DNA from: Diphasiastrum complanatum
Lineage: Eukaryota > Streptophyta > Lycopodiopsida > Lycopodiales > Lycopodiaceae
Assembly (NCBI GenBank): GCA_029204225.1
Contig: CM055108.1
Span: forward strand, 4,726,735 to 4,790,734
Direction: 5' to 3'
DNA length: 64,000 bases
The notes beneath the pieces were generated by a model. The model was not told the origin of the DNA. It worked only from the letters and a program-made list of their open reading frames with translations, and ran no database searches. Within the stretch, counting starts at the first letter, position 1; every line of letters begins with the position of its first letter. The position numbers and the translations under genes were made by a program. Positions 35,216 to 49,292 of the stretch are shown here, in pieces.

Positions 35216-36001
35216 AACATTGTGCTTGGCAAAGAAAGATGCTCATTATTGAGGCTAAGCATCAAATTCCAACAAAACACACAATGTCATACATACCACA
35301 TGCATGAACAACATATTCACTTTAAACTATTTGTCGCCCATTAACAAACATTTGCAAACATAGATCGCCTACCACTCCCGTTAACCTTTTTATTAAGATA
35401 CTCCCAATGCTATTGTTGAACATGGTTAAATTTGCTGGAATTCGATGCTCAGTCTCAAATCCATTCAATAATGAGCATTCTGAAATACCCAGAATAGAAG
35501 GCTCGAATTTCTGTTCAAAGGATTGAAAAATTCAAGATCAAAATTTTCAAAGAAATTTGATACTGGATCGACTCGAAATTTTTTATATTTTTCAGTACTT
35601 GTAAATTTTGATATTGTCGGTCTAAATCCAAACCAACAACTTTGCGTTGACAGTCCGCCCACTTGTACATGCATTAATTGTAATGAGACGGTTGTAATAA
35701 CTGCAACAAAAGGTAGTTGTAGATATTTTATAAGATCTTCATCAGCAAACTTCTTTTAATTATTCGAGTTTCTGTAACAAGAGTTATCACTCTCAACAAC
35801 TGTAAGCTAAAGTTATCACTTCAAACCATTGTACTCACTGTTTGATATTAATCAGAGTGTAATTTTCAGTCCTACTATTGTATCAATTATTTGTGCATAT
35901 GTGAATCTTTCAATTTGAACATTCTGCTGCTAACTGTGGCACTTCCGATCCACGCACCAAGCTCGCTCTTAGCTTTCGCTCAATTCCAATGATTTTCAAC
36001 A
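35216..36001. other. Intergenic DNA / putative LTR of the copia gag fragment
   Basis: Sequence up to 36001 precedes a degenerate primer-binding site and is C/T-rich at its end, so its right part is probably a 5' LTR. A frame at 35523-35759 has no family match. Confidence 0.4.
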
Positions 36002-36013
36002 TGATATTAGAGT
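36002..36013 (+). promoter_or_regulatory. Degenerate tRNA-iMet primer-binding site
   Basis: TGATATTAGAGT differs from TGGTATCAGAGC at three positions. It lies about 130 bp upstream of a copia gag, where a PBS is expected. Confidence 0.55.
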
Positions 36014-36140
36014 GGACATTCCAGTACTCTGCTTCTATTGCAGATTATTAGTCTTGTTTCTATCAAGATGTTGTACTAGCAAGTGCGCAACCAACAATAT
36101 TTCGAAATCATTGCTACTACCAACGATCTCGCTCAACCAA

Positions 36141-36960
36141 ATGGATCAGTCTTCTCTAATCGAGAGACTCGATGGAGGGAAATATCATCTCTGGAAGTTC
36201 AAAATAAAGGTCATGCTATTAGCCAAAGAACTGTGGAACATTGTTGATGGCACAAAAGTCAAGCCAGAAGGTGATGCAGCCATTATCACAAAATGGAGAC
36301 TGAGAGATGGCAAGGCATTTGCCATGATTACTCTCAATATCAAGAATACATAGATAATTCACATATTTAATGCTCAGACAACTAAGGATTCATGGGACAT
36401 CCTAGCAACCCTGCATGATATCAGGGATGTTACTTCCAAGTAACACTTGAAGAATAAATTCTTCAACTTGAAGATGTCTAAAGCAAAAAGTGTTACAAGT
36501 CATATCAACACTTTCAAAAATCTTATGGAGAAAATGACTGCAATTGACTATACTATCGAGTCTTCCTGAAGCCTATGAAAATTGGGTCATGATAATTTTG
36601 ACCCAGGAGCGAGTAATTTCGATGCTTCTACAAGAGGAAATCAAAAAATTTGCATCCTCCTCAGGCTCAGGGATAGATCCTCATGCTATATATTCCAAAA
36701 ACCAGAAGTTCAGATCCAAAAATATGAGCAACATGCAGTCAAGATTGAATTTTGACTCAGGCTCAAATTCTGGCTCTAGGTCAAATTTTGACTCAGGGTC
36801 GAATTCGAACACTTCATCTTTTCAACCAAAGCAGAAATGATTCTGCAGATACTGCAAGAGAACTGGACATGAGATCAAGGATTGCAAAATTTCGAAATTC
36901 AACAATGAAAAGAAAAAGCAGTTCCAACAACAAGCAAATTCAGATAGTGAGTTATTCTTG
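36141..36960 (+). pseudogene. Ty1-copia gag fragment ending after the zinc knuckle
   Basis: Translation starts MDQSSLIERLDGGKYHLWK, followed by the gag blocks ELWNIVDGTKVKP and DSWDILATLHD. It then has a TAG at 36351-36353, another stop near 36440 and a frameshift near 36540. The next frame reads LSSLPEAYENWV. It continues through a Ser/Asn/Asp-rich linker (36740-36830) to a CCHC knuckle CRYCKRTGHEIKDC at about 36844-36885. The similarity stops about 70 bp after the knuckle. No protease, integrase or RT follows. It is a 5' fragment of a dead copia element. Confidence 0.9.
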
Positions 36961-37509
36961 ATCAATTGGTTGAGTTAAAAATTTACCGACGTCATTCAGC
37001 ATTAGTGTGTTCTTGCTTTATGCTTTTGCAAAAAAGTGTGGTATGAGAAATCAGCGTTGACAACACCTACAGTTTTTTGTCATCGATAGCATTATGTACC
37101 TCAAAGTAAAGCCTAGAAGATTACGAAGTTTGCTATCACAAATTACTCTGAACTACGTTTCAGGACAAAGAGCTAGAAAATCAAAGAGCATAATCAACGC
37201 ACTACTTGCATGCCAGAAAAACATGAGATCTTGAATTTTCTTGCTCACAAACAACAAATCCAAAAGACAATGCGAATCTAGAACCAAGAATAAAATATAA
37301 GTAAAAGAGAGTTAACCCGAGCCTGCGATTTAAACTTTCTTCGATTACGCTCTCGTAAACGAACGAACGGAGTGAAAGATTCCATGAAGCTCAATGCTTC
37401 AACATGAACGATGCATTGCAAAATTGCAAAATCACAGCTTTAAGGTTACATTCTATCCTTTCAGAAGATTCATATTGCTAAGTTGGTATTTCAGGTATAC
37501 CAAGAATAC
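36961..37509. other. Intergenic DNA, nothing recognised
   Basis: AT-rich, with no coding match on either strand. If the AGPase exon on its right were part of a gene, this would be its downstream intron. Confidence 0.5.
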
Positions 37510-37813
37510 CTGAAACCAATTTGGATTTTCTAGACTCTGCTACGCAGCAAGCACTTCCACAAAGCCCTCATTTTTGTAGGCACCCATGTCGCAGGAATAG
37601 GCCCACGATAAGTGGCGATTTAAAGATGTCGAATTAAAATGGGAGAGAACATATATTTTTCTGATGCTACTGTTAATGCTGTTAATGTAGTTATTGATTG
37701 GAATGTCAATCAGGCGGTAATTTGCACCCAGAGATACCATAGGTTTTGCACGTTTCTTGGTCAAGGGATAGAGTCTTGTCCCTGCTCCTCCTCCTAAGAT
37801 GATGCCCAATACA
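37510..37813 (-). pseudogene. Single exon of ADP-glucose pyrophosphorylase small subunit (pseudo-exon)
   Basis: The minus strand encodes the N-terminal catalytic region of the plastid AGPase small subunit, which makes ADP-glucose for starch synthesis. It has the nucleotide-binding signature [20 protein letters not shown], then [10 protein letters not shown], a [18 protein letters not shown] block, and [20 protein letters not shown]. An in-frame TAG (37540-37542) replaces the Gln after VLAA. Usual AKPAVPLG is AKPMVSLG, and a three-residue insertion lies in the NCLNSNIS region. The piece is bounded by an acceptor-like TGCAAAG and a donor-like CAG/GTATTC, so it looks like one exact exon (304 bp). 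I found no neighbouring AGPase exons. Confidence 0.85.
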
Positions 37814-39211
37814 CTTTGCAGAACGAAGACAACAATTTGATAGACCCAAACCACCAAGTGTCAACACAATTACTCATATTCGACTTTGGACATTGGACAC
37901 ACATTTTGCCAGCACTGCGCGTCATGAGTGACCTGCCAGTCCTATCGTGAGTGTCAATTTGGTTCACATATAGGCAAGCGAGACTAAATTCCATCACCTT
38001 CTTCTCTTACCAACACACCAGATCAATTGATCCATGCCCACCCATTATCAAATTTTATTGATTTGTTTTTGGCTTTGTCTACGTTGCTGATGTTGCATGT
38101 AATCTTAAATCTTTCATGCAAAAAAAAGAAGCTTGGATGGTTGTGGATCCGTCTTAGATTTCTGTTTTTGTGGTGGAAATTCAAGCAAACTTATAAAGGG
38201 GTAAAATACCTCTGGCATTAAGGATACCAAAAAGAGATTAAGCAAAAAGTTCACACAAATCTAAGCGCAAAGCACAATCTTATCCTAAAGATAAGAAGGT
38301 TGACTAAAAAAAGGCAACGAAATTCTAGGAAAGGAGTTTCCTCAAAAAGATCTCTGTATAGCAGCTGCCAAATAAAGCTAACCTTAGATCTGTGCAAATG
38401 TTCTAGCGAGCTGTGTCGAATCGCCTGCCAGGCCTCCCAGAACCGCTGCACCTCAGACTACGTTTCAGATTGAAAGTCCCTAACCTACCAAATGCTTTTC
38501 TTGAGGCCTATATATAATTTGTCTCAAAACCCATTTGCCCAAACAAAACCGATAAGGGGAAGCCAAACTCACCCAAAAAGAATGACAAAGGAGCGAGAAG
38601 GCATGCGATTGATAGAAACACTTGATTTTCCTGCACCACACAACCAAGATGATTGAACCAAACAAAGCAAAACATTATGTGTCTGAATTATTAGGGTTGG
38701 CAAGGTGTGCGAGCCCATCTCCAAACCGACAACGTATGAAGCTTTACAAACTATATACTGTGATGATGATAAGGGGCTATTTGCTTCCTATCCTTTGTCT
38801 GCTATATTAGGGCTTGGCAACCTACATCTTTGAAGCCCTTCACAACAGTTGAGATTCTTTCCCTTTCTACGCATCACCATCGCGACCTGCTGGAAAAGCG
38901 CCTTCTATTCGTTTATGGAGCTCCTACACATGATTACTTTTGAGAACCCATGAAGATCGCGACAGAATTGAGATTATTGTGTGATTGTTTTCTTGTTGTG
39001 AGGGTGAGGATGGAGCTTGTGGGCAGATCAAGCCTTTCAACTTGTTTGTGATTCACCTGAATATATGAATATGTGCGTGTGTTGGGCATAGCGCGTGTTT
39101 GCCGGAAAAAGACAGTCAATTCAGTAGGATTGAGAATGAAAGTTTGTTGCACAAAGATTTCACAAGTGAAGAGTTTCTAGACATCACATTTTCATCACCT
39201 GCCTTCCCATT
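37814..39211. other. Intergenic DNA, nothing recognised
   Basis: Several frames of 60-67 codons on both strands have no family match. No terminal repeats or RNA genes were seen. Confidence 0.5.
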
Positions 39212-39550
39212 TCAGTCTTGCTCCTCAACAAACTTGAGTTTCGCATCGCCATTATCCACCTCAGTCTTGGTTTTCAGGCTCATGTTCATAATTCTAGTAC
39301 TCTCATCAACATCACCCAATTTCCCTTCAACGACCTCCTCTTTGTTCTCTGGATCTTGCCTACCCCTCTTTACCCCTCTACTTTCATCGTTCTCAACTTC
39401 TTCCTTCACGATTGCACATGTTGCCTGCTCCATTTTTGCCAACTGCTCAGCGTGTTCTGGCGCAGCAGCACCAAACTCCATTTCTGCCAAATGCTCATCA
39501 CGTTGTGCCGCAGCAGTAGCAGCAGCAGAGTAGTCGAGGAGGTGTTCGTG
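39212..39550 (-). CDS. Unrecognised acidic reading frame (doubtful)
   Basis: On the minus strand, after an artefactual Leu-Ser stretch from a (GA)n tract, the frame reads through about 110 codons rich in Ala, Glu and Lys. It contains an internal near-repeat (EHLAEMEFGAAAPEHAEQLAKMEQ; key words EHLAEMEF and EHAEQLAKMEQ) and a basic patch GVKRGRQDPENKEE that could serve as a nuclear signal. I know no family for it. It may be a degraded exon or chance. Confidence 0.25.
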   Translation of the reverse strand, partial: HEHLLDYSAAATAAAQRDEHLAEMEFGAAAPEHAEQLAKMEQATCAIVKEEVENDESRGVKRGRQDPENKEEVVEGKLGDVDESTRIMNMSLKTKTEVDNGDAKLKFVEEQD

Positions 39551-39559
39551 AGAGACCCA

Positions 39560-39562
<3 letters not shown>

Positions 39563-39594
<32 letters not shown>
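39563..39594. repeat. (GA)n microsatellite
   Basis: About 16 GA units. Confidence 0.95.
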
Positions 39595-39595
<1 letters not shown>

Positions 39596-39796
39596 GCTCG
39601 TGCGGCGAGGGAAAAAAATTTCAAATCTATGTGTGTGTGTCAACAAAAAAGAAAAAGACTTGCATGTGCCCTATTTTTTTTCAAATGACATTTTTTAGCT
39701 TTTTCCTTTGAAAATGCGTGACATTTTTTACAGACAGAGCGTGACATTTTTGACGGCACAGAGTTAATTTTTTACAGCAACCCTTACACTCTCTCT

Positions 39797-39922
39797 CTAA
39801 TATATATATATATACATATATATATACACACACACACACATATATACACATATATACACACACACATATATATATAGATATATATGTATATATGTATATA
39901 CATACATATGTGTGTGTACACA

Positions 39923-40011
<89 letters not shown>

Positions 40012-40172
40012 ATATCTATATATGTGTGTATATGTGTGTGTGTGTGGACACGCGCGTGTGTGTATGTATATATATATATGTATATATATGTATATGTGTG
40101 TGTGTATATATATGTGTGTGTATGTATATATATACACACACACACACACGTGTGTGTGTGTGTGTATATATA

Positions 40173-40203
<31 letters not shown>

Positions 40204-40386
40204 ATATATTATGTGTGTGTATATGTGTATGTGTGTGTGTATGTATGTATATATGTATGTGTGTGTGCATATATATATACATACATATATACATGTATAT
40301 ATATATATACATGTATTTGTATATACATATACATGTATATATATGTATATACATATACATGTATATATATGTATATATCTATATAT
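39797..40386. repeat. 590-bp block of mixed (TA), (TG), (CA) and (TC) repeats
   Basis: Almost every base belongs to a dinucleotide run or to compound TATG/TATACA units, with one (TC)n at about 39925-39974. Six long reading frames cross it on both strands. All are artefacts. Confidence 0.97.
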
Positions 40387-40388
40387 CA

Positions 40389-40473
40389 TGGGTCCCGCGG
40401 TACTAGGTACCGCGGATCCCGGTACCGCGGGACCGTACTGGTACCGCGATACCATGATGGTACCGCAGTACCA
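40389..40473. repeat. GGTACCGCGG palindromic cluster, probable hAT subterminal region
   Basis: GGTACCGCGG and near-copies (CGCGGTAC, GGTACCGCGA, GGTACCGCAG) occur about seven times in 85 bp. The cluster lies between the microsatellite block and the hAT coding region. Clustered short palindromes near an end are what hAT transposases bind, so this is probably the left subterminal region of the transposon relic. Confidence 0.6.
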
Positions 40474-40793
40474 CAATATATTAATATTTTTATTATTTAA
40501 TATTTTTTTAAATTTTTTTTTTACCTAAACCTACCCGCCCCCCTCGCATTTTCTTTGAAATTTTTTTGCGCCCTCCTCTGCCCTGCCATCGCTGCTGTTT
40601 TTGCCTGTCTGCCTTCGATTTCTTGCGTCGCCCTTCGCCCACGCAACGCCCTGCCTTGCATCTGACTTGCTTCGCCCTGCCTTCGCCCATTCTCAGCGTC
40701 TCTCCAACAGTGAACCCTACTATTTTTTTTCCAACAATCCATCCTTCCAGCTTTAGCTTCATCTGCATTTTTTCCCTAGTTTTCTCCATCGCA

Positions 40794-43945
<3,152 letters not shown>

Positions 43946-43950
43946 GTAAA

Positions 43951-46048
43951 ATGCAGGTTACACAAGATCTGATAGATACAATGCTGCAAGCAATGGAAAG
44001 AAATCGACTTGCTGATGAGGCAAAATGGGACAAATTGTTTGATAGCCTAGCTGGTAAGCAAGACAAACTAGCGGGAGCTGATCAAAGATCTAATGAGCCA
44101 TCTACATCGTTCCGACTACCATCTCCATCACAAAATGTAACATCTTCTCAGGATGTACGAAAAATTGACATGGACAAGGGAAAACAGGTATTACAGACTC
44201 ATATTGAATACCCAGTCAAACTTGGAACTGATAGATAAGGAGATGCTGGCAATTGTGCATGCTCTTAAGAAATGGCGACACTATTTATATGGTTCTAAAT
44301 TCTTGATTGAAAGTGACCATCATAGTCTGAAATATTTCTTGATCCAAAAGCAATTGAATGATAAGCAGAAGAGATGGTTATCACAGGTTCAATCTTATGA
44401 TTTTAACATTGAATATCTAAAAGGAAAGGACAATGTGGTTGCAGATGCATTATCGAGAATATGGTCTTTGCAGATGAATGCATCTTCGGAATCTACAGAG
44501 AAATATGTGGCATACTTGGCGGAACATCAAAACGAAATTTTGAATCATCCTCTAACGGAAGAGCACAGAATGTTGTGGTCAAATTTGATATTCGACACAA
44601 TCTCCGCAATAACTGCATTGAGTGCAGATTGGATAAAAGACATTCAGGCGGAATATATGGAGGATCCAGACTTGAAAGAGATTTGGGAGGAAACTCAAGT
44701 TTCCAACTCAGTTGTTCATCCCCGTTATAGGAAACAAGGACAAATACTGTTGTATGACAATTCTAGAGTTGTGCTTGCTCTTAAACCTAAGTTCATTCCG
44801 CAAGTGTTATATGAGCTACACTCATCTCCAAGTGTTGGGCATAGTGAAATTTTGAAGACATATCAAACCATCCGCAAGCTATTCAAATGGGCTAGTATGA
44901 TAAAAGCTATATACATGTACGTGCAGGAATGTATTCCTTGTCAAGTGAATGAGGTGGAACATGTTAAGCAACCAGGCTTATTGCATCCGCTATCCATTCC
45001 CACGCAGCGTTGGACGAGTATTAGCATGGATTTTATACCTTCCTTGCCAACAACAACTGGGGGATATGATGGTATCTATGTGATGGTGGATCGGCTTACA
45101 AAATATGCACATTTCCTACCTTATAAAACTACTGATAGTGTAGCCCAAGTAGCACAAATATTCTTGAAGAATGTCTTCAAGTTACACGGAATACCAAAGG
45201 AGATAGTGAGTGACAGAGATAGTAGATTTATCTCCACTTTTGGGAGGGTCTTAATGGACAAGTTGGGCACTAAATTGTGCTTAAGTCCATCATTTCATCC
45301 AGAAACTGATGGGCAAACAGAAAGGGTTAACCGATGGTTGAAGTGTTATTTGCAACATTTTGTTTCGGATCATCAGACAAAGTGGGTCGATTGGTTGTAT
45401 CTCGCCGAATTTTGTTATAATAGCACTCCACATGTCGCCTTGCTTTGCATTTAATATGGCCATGAACCATTACAACCCATTAGTGCGGATTTGTCAGAGG
45501 TTGTAGTTCCGGCAGTTGTGGACCAGGTTCAGCACATGAATGATATTTTGAGAGCCAATCAAGAGCACATTAAAGCAGCTCAAATACGAATGAAGCAATA
45601 TGCTGACCAAAAATGAGCTTTTCATGATTTTACTGAAAGGGATTATGTATATTTAGGGTTAAAACTTTATAGATACACTAAGCTGAAGAAAACTCAAAGC
45701 GAAAAGTTGGCTCTCAGATTTTATGGACCCTTCAAAATTGTGAAGAAGCTTGGGGAGTTGAATTATGTGGATCTACCATCAACAACCCGTATGCATCGTG
45801 TGTTCTATGTATCTCTTCTAAAAAGGAGTTTGGGAGAACACTTATCTGCAACTGCTACTCTACCACCGTTGGATCATGAGGGTCATATGGTTTTGGAACC
45901 AACCAAAATCGTTGGATATCGGGACAAGGTATTGCGAAATGGGAAGTTAATCAAGGAATATCTAATTCATTGGAAGAATCTTCCCGATGAGGACAATTCT
46001 TGGGTCAACAGCTCCTTTATTCAAAAGTGGCCACGGCTATTACCATGA
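43951..46048 (+). pseudogene. Internally deleted Ty3-gypsy chromovirus polyprotein
   Basis: A gag N-terminal piece (43951-44190) is joined directly to RNase H (DKEMLAIVHALKKWRHYLYG from about 44229 and DNVVADALSRI), so protease and RT are deleted. Integrase follows: zinc finger with GHSEILKTYQTIRKLF and CIPCQ, then core WTSISMDFIPSLPTTTGGYD, IVSDRDSRFIS and HPETDGQTERVN. A TAA stop at 45452-45454 and a TGA near 45616 interrupt the integrase tail. The C-terminus (about 45907-46030) is a chromodomain, with KIVGYRDKVLRNGKLIKEYL and HWKNLPDEDNSWV, which marks a chromovirus. The element begins six bases after the hAT relic ends and has no 5' LTR. Confidence 0.93.
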
Positions 46049-46069
46049 AGCTATTGGAAACAACATTCT

Positions 46070-46260
46070 CCATCGATACAATTTGAAATGTATCTCTAGA
46101 GCTACTAGGCAGATGCCTTCATTTTTGAGGAAAAAAATGTTTAAGGGGAGTGTCATGTACTTTTAGTACATCCATTGATACAATTTGAAATGTATCTCTA
46201 GAGCTACTAGGCAGATGCCTTCATTTTTGAGGAAAAAAATGTTTAAGGGGAGTGTCATGT
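46070..46260 (+). repeat. 89-bp tandem duplication carrying the polypurine tract
   Basis: Copies 46070-46158 and 46172-46260 are nearly identical (one difference, C/T, near the start) and separated by 13 bp (46159-46171). Each ends with AAGGGGAGTGTCATGT. This reads as a polypurine tract followed by the LTR start TGTCATGT, so the element has two potential plus-strand priming sites. Confidence 0.88.
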
Positions 46261-46770
46261 CTTATCAATGCATCAGAGTATCCATTGTAAGCTTTATAGG
46301 CCCAAAAGGAGCTATTAGCCTTAAGAACAAGCGGTTCCCTCTTTAGGCCCTTCAAAGTAATTAATAAGGATAATAGGCCACTAAGGGCCCAATGTAGGCT
46401 AAATAATGCTTAACAAGGGTTAACTATCCTTCAAGATAGTTATGTTTAGTTAAGTAAGAGCATTGTCTATAACTAGGCAAGAGACAACAATTGTTGAATC
46501 TTTTGGCTCATTTGCAAGTGAGAGCTTCTAGCTTCCTTGTGAATGCAAGCCATAGGGATCTCGATTGCTAGGTTTCATGTGCCCTATCCACATGAATCAA
46601 TGCTCCATTTCCATTGATTGTACTCTTTCTCTCATTGCTAATGCAATTCCATTGTGATCTCATTGTTTCTAGCTTTATATTGCTATGCTATCATGAATGT
46701 CTTGTTATCTTCTTGCTTCTACCTTTACTTCATTGCTATTGCTATTAGTTTGGGATTTGGCACATGACAA
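46252..46770 (+). repeat. Putative 3' LTR of the gypsy element
   Basis: It starts with TGTCATGTCTTATC right after the second polypurine tract and has a C/T-rich right half typical of an R-U5 region. The right end is unclear because it runs into microsatellites. No 5' partner is present. Confidence 0.5.
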
Positions 46771-46790
46771 TATGTATATATATACATGTC

Positions 46791-46794
<4 letters not shown>

Positions 46795-46878
<84 letters not shown>

Positions 46879-46934
46879 TATATACATGTATATGTATATA
46901 CATATATATATACAAATGTATATGTATATACATA

Positions 46935-46980
<46 letters not shown>
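46795..46980. repeat. (TA)n and (TG)n microsatellites
   Basis: (TA)n at about 46797-46871, compound TATATG/TATACA to 46938, and (TG)n at 46940-46978. Confidence 0.97.
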
Positions 46981-46982
<2 letters not shown>

Positions 46983-47239
46983 AACTAGCATATATATATT
47001 ATAGTGAGCCTAACTAGCTCGAGCTACATCATAATTGACTTTTGGCCTAATGATGGAAATACATGTGTACTTGAATAATTTGCCTCTAAAGCCAAAATTG
47101 GCCTAATCAACTTCCTACACATACATGCTTGATGGAAAAACTTAATCAAACCCCTAAAGTCAACATAGATATTAATCCGAGCCTTTGAAGCTCACCTATC
47201 TTGATAAAGGAAGGCAATCCGAAGTTGGCAACATCTCTA

Positions 47240-48102
47240 ATGATCTCTTTACTTGTGTTCAAGAAGCATTAGATTCAGAAGATTGGTATGAAGCTGTGAT
47301 CATAGAGTACAATGCATTGATTGAAAATCACACTTAAAAATTAGTAGATCTACCATTTAACAAGAAAGCAATTGGTCGTAAATGGGTTTTTAGAGCCAAA
47401 TACAATCAAGATGGATCAAATAACAAAAGCTCAAGGCTCGGCTATGTGCAAAAGGCTATGCACAAATCAAAGGTTTTGATTATGAAAAGACCTTCGCACT
47501 CGTGGCCAAGATGACAACAATTAGGATCTTGATTGCTCTATCTTCACATTTCAATTGGATGCTTTTTCAAAGTGTGGCTATCTTAAGGAGGGGATATACA
47601 TGGAGCAACCCAAGGGCTTCATTCAACATGGACTTGAAAACAAAGTGTGCCTACTCAAGAAGAGCTCGTATGGTTTGAAACAAGCACCAATATCATGGCA
47701 TGCTCGGCTACATTCATTATGGCATGCTTGGCTAAATTAAAGTACAAAGAAGGATCTAAATCACTTGGATTTAAACTAAGTGATTTAGATCCTTCTTTGT
47801 ACTTTAATTTTCACGATTGCGATGTACTTAAACTCTTATTGTATGTAGATGATATCATATTTTGTGGAAACAATGTAGTTCTAATCAATGAGAACAAGAT
47901 GGCATTGTGTAAGGAGTTCAAAATGCAAGATATAGAAGCCTTGCACTATATTTTGGGTATAGAAGTAGTAAGAGATCATAATTTTAGTTTCATTTGTCAA
48001 TCAAAATATTCTACCTCAATTCTCAAAAAGTTTAATATGGATAGGTGCAAAAAGATAGAAACTCCAATGGAGCACCATGTAACTAGCAAATCTAGCACAT
48101 AA
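47240..48102 (+). pseudogene. Ty1-copia reverse transcriptase fragment
   Basis: The RT starts in a degraded form (ALDSEDWYEAVIIEYNALIE at about 47265, then a TAA and KLVDLPFNKKAIGRKWVFRAK). Frameshifts pass through the YGLKQAP block at about 47672. The frame 47647-48102 is then clean: LGFKLSDLDPSLYF, LLLYVDDIIFCGNN (catalytic YVDD at about 47838), HYILGIEVVRD, and a KFNMDRCKKIETPM block. A short tandem duplication (WHARLHSLWHAWL) and a perfect inverted repeat at 47734-47810 add extra residues ahead of LGFKLSD. No integrase or LTR is attached. Confidence 0.92.
47734..47810. repeat. Perfect inverted repeat, 33-bp arms, 11-bp spacer
   Basis: Arm 47734-47766 is the exact reverse complement of arm 47778-47810. 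The right arm encodes the normal RT sequence SDLDPSLYFNF. The left arm encodes LKYKEGSKS-like residues absent from copia RTs, so the left arm is the derived, inverted copy. Confidence 0.97.
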
Positions 48103-48474
48103 TATCTTGATCACACTTGATCTACTTATGATATAATGAACCTTTGAACTCAAATACACTTGAACCACAAAAATGCAAAATATTGAACAAATCAAAATCT
48201 ATATGCAAAAGCTAAAATCTTTATACATCTTCTAATTGAATGCAACATCCACAATCATGAGCAATTTTTGTCTCCAAATTCTAGTAAGTGGATTAAAAAA
48301 TCAGCCTACTCCAAGTGTTTTGACCTAAAATGAACTTAGGATCACAAAGATCCACTTTCTACACTTGAAAATGCTTGATTTGAGATAGAAACCATTCCAA
48401 CTCCACATAGAATTGATGGCGCCCTCAAATCTACCTCTAGATTTGTCAAATCCACCAACTTTAGCTTGCAACCT
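48103..48474. other. Intergenic retroelement debris, nothing specific
   Basis: Probably 5' untranslated remains of a minus-strand copia element whose primer-binding site is at 48475-48486. No gag motif recognised. Confidence 0.4.
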
Positions 48475-48486
48475 GCTCTAATACCA
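48475..48486 (-). promoter_or_regulatory. tRNA-iMet primer-binding site (one mismatch)
   Basis: The minus strand reads TGGTATTAGAGC. It lies about 110 bp from an RNase H fragment, so the element has lost most of its body and most of the LTR. Confidence 0.7.
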
Positions 48487-48593
48487 TGTGAAAAAATAAT
48501 ATCCAAACATGCTTAATGGATCATTAGATCTTTGGCTAAATTTGGATGCACGTCTAGATTCATCTACAAGCTAGAAATCATGCATCTTCCATT

Positions 48594-48800
48594 CTAGAAC
48601 TTGGAAATACATGAAGATATGATGAATATTGCATAATCACTTATTAACCTTCTATCCACTTGTCCAGCAAATTCTAAATCTAAAAAACCAAACAAATCAA
48701 TGTGATCACCCCTATATAGTATGCCAAAGTCGAGTGTGCTAGAAATGTATCTAAACACCCTTTTGGCTAGTTTCCAATGGTGAATCAATAAATCTGACAA
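48594..48800 (-). pseudogene. Ty1-copia RNase H N-terminal fragment
   Basis: The minus strand reads HHWKLAKRVFRYISSTLDFG, ILYRG, then FGFLDLEFAGQVDRRLISDYAI. This matches the copia segment around HWkAaKRVLRYlkGT and the start of RNase H (SDaDwAGd). About 65 codons remain. The catalytic Asp of the SD(x)DWAG motif appears as LDLEFAG, so the usual Asp-Ser context is altered. Confidence 0.85.
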
Positions 48801-49292
48801 AATTTTACAGCAAAATGAATCCCAATCAATCCTAAAAGTGATGGAGAATGCACCAATGAATGATCTAGATCAAAACTGGAAGCTAGAATCAAGACTAGTT
48901 ATGGAAACTAGCTTATCTTGGCAGTTAGCTCCACTTTAGGCACATAGATTTGATGAAAGCTTTGAAGTAAAAGTATAGAAAGCTTCCCTGACCTATAAAA
49001 TACTTTAGTACCTTCCAATCAATGCCATAAATGCACAAGAACACTCAAAGATTAATGCTACAACCCGTCACTCAAAGACAATGTTGATGGAAGTGGAAAA
49101 ACTCGATTTTTCTTCATATTTTGATGGAGATCCCATTACATCTTTATACATTTCAAGCTTGGATATGAGCATTTTAGAGCATCTCTTTGAAATTATCATA
49201 CCCTAACCCTAAAATCTAACCTAATAGATCATTGGATCCACCCTAACTTGGGTCAAGATCTCAAGATCCAAAAACAATGAAAAACATGCTAT
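48795..49292 (-). repeat. LTR-like repeat, copy 1
   Basis: It matches 51085-51510 at high identity, including 'cccaatcaatcctaaaagt', 'ccactttaggcacatagatt' and 'caagatctcaagatccaaaa'. It has one extra segment of about 65 bp (around 48965-49030) missing from copy 2. The orientation is set by the primer-binding site next to copy 2. The lower edge overlaps the RNase H fragment and is uncertain by about 20 bp. Confidence 0.85.

Noticed and set aside
34673-35280. Phe/Ser/Lys/Asp-rich repeat proteins on both strands
   Set aside because: The minisatellite unit is a multiple of three, so several phases stay open. There is no start context, no domain, and the same unit occurs in Helitron-like arrays.
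39784-40528. Long reading frames of 114-230 codons on both strands
   Set aside because: They are translations of (TA)n, (TG)n, (CA)n and (TC)n runs. Frames exist in every phase and carry only Tyr-Ile, Val-Cys or Leu-Ser repeats.
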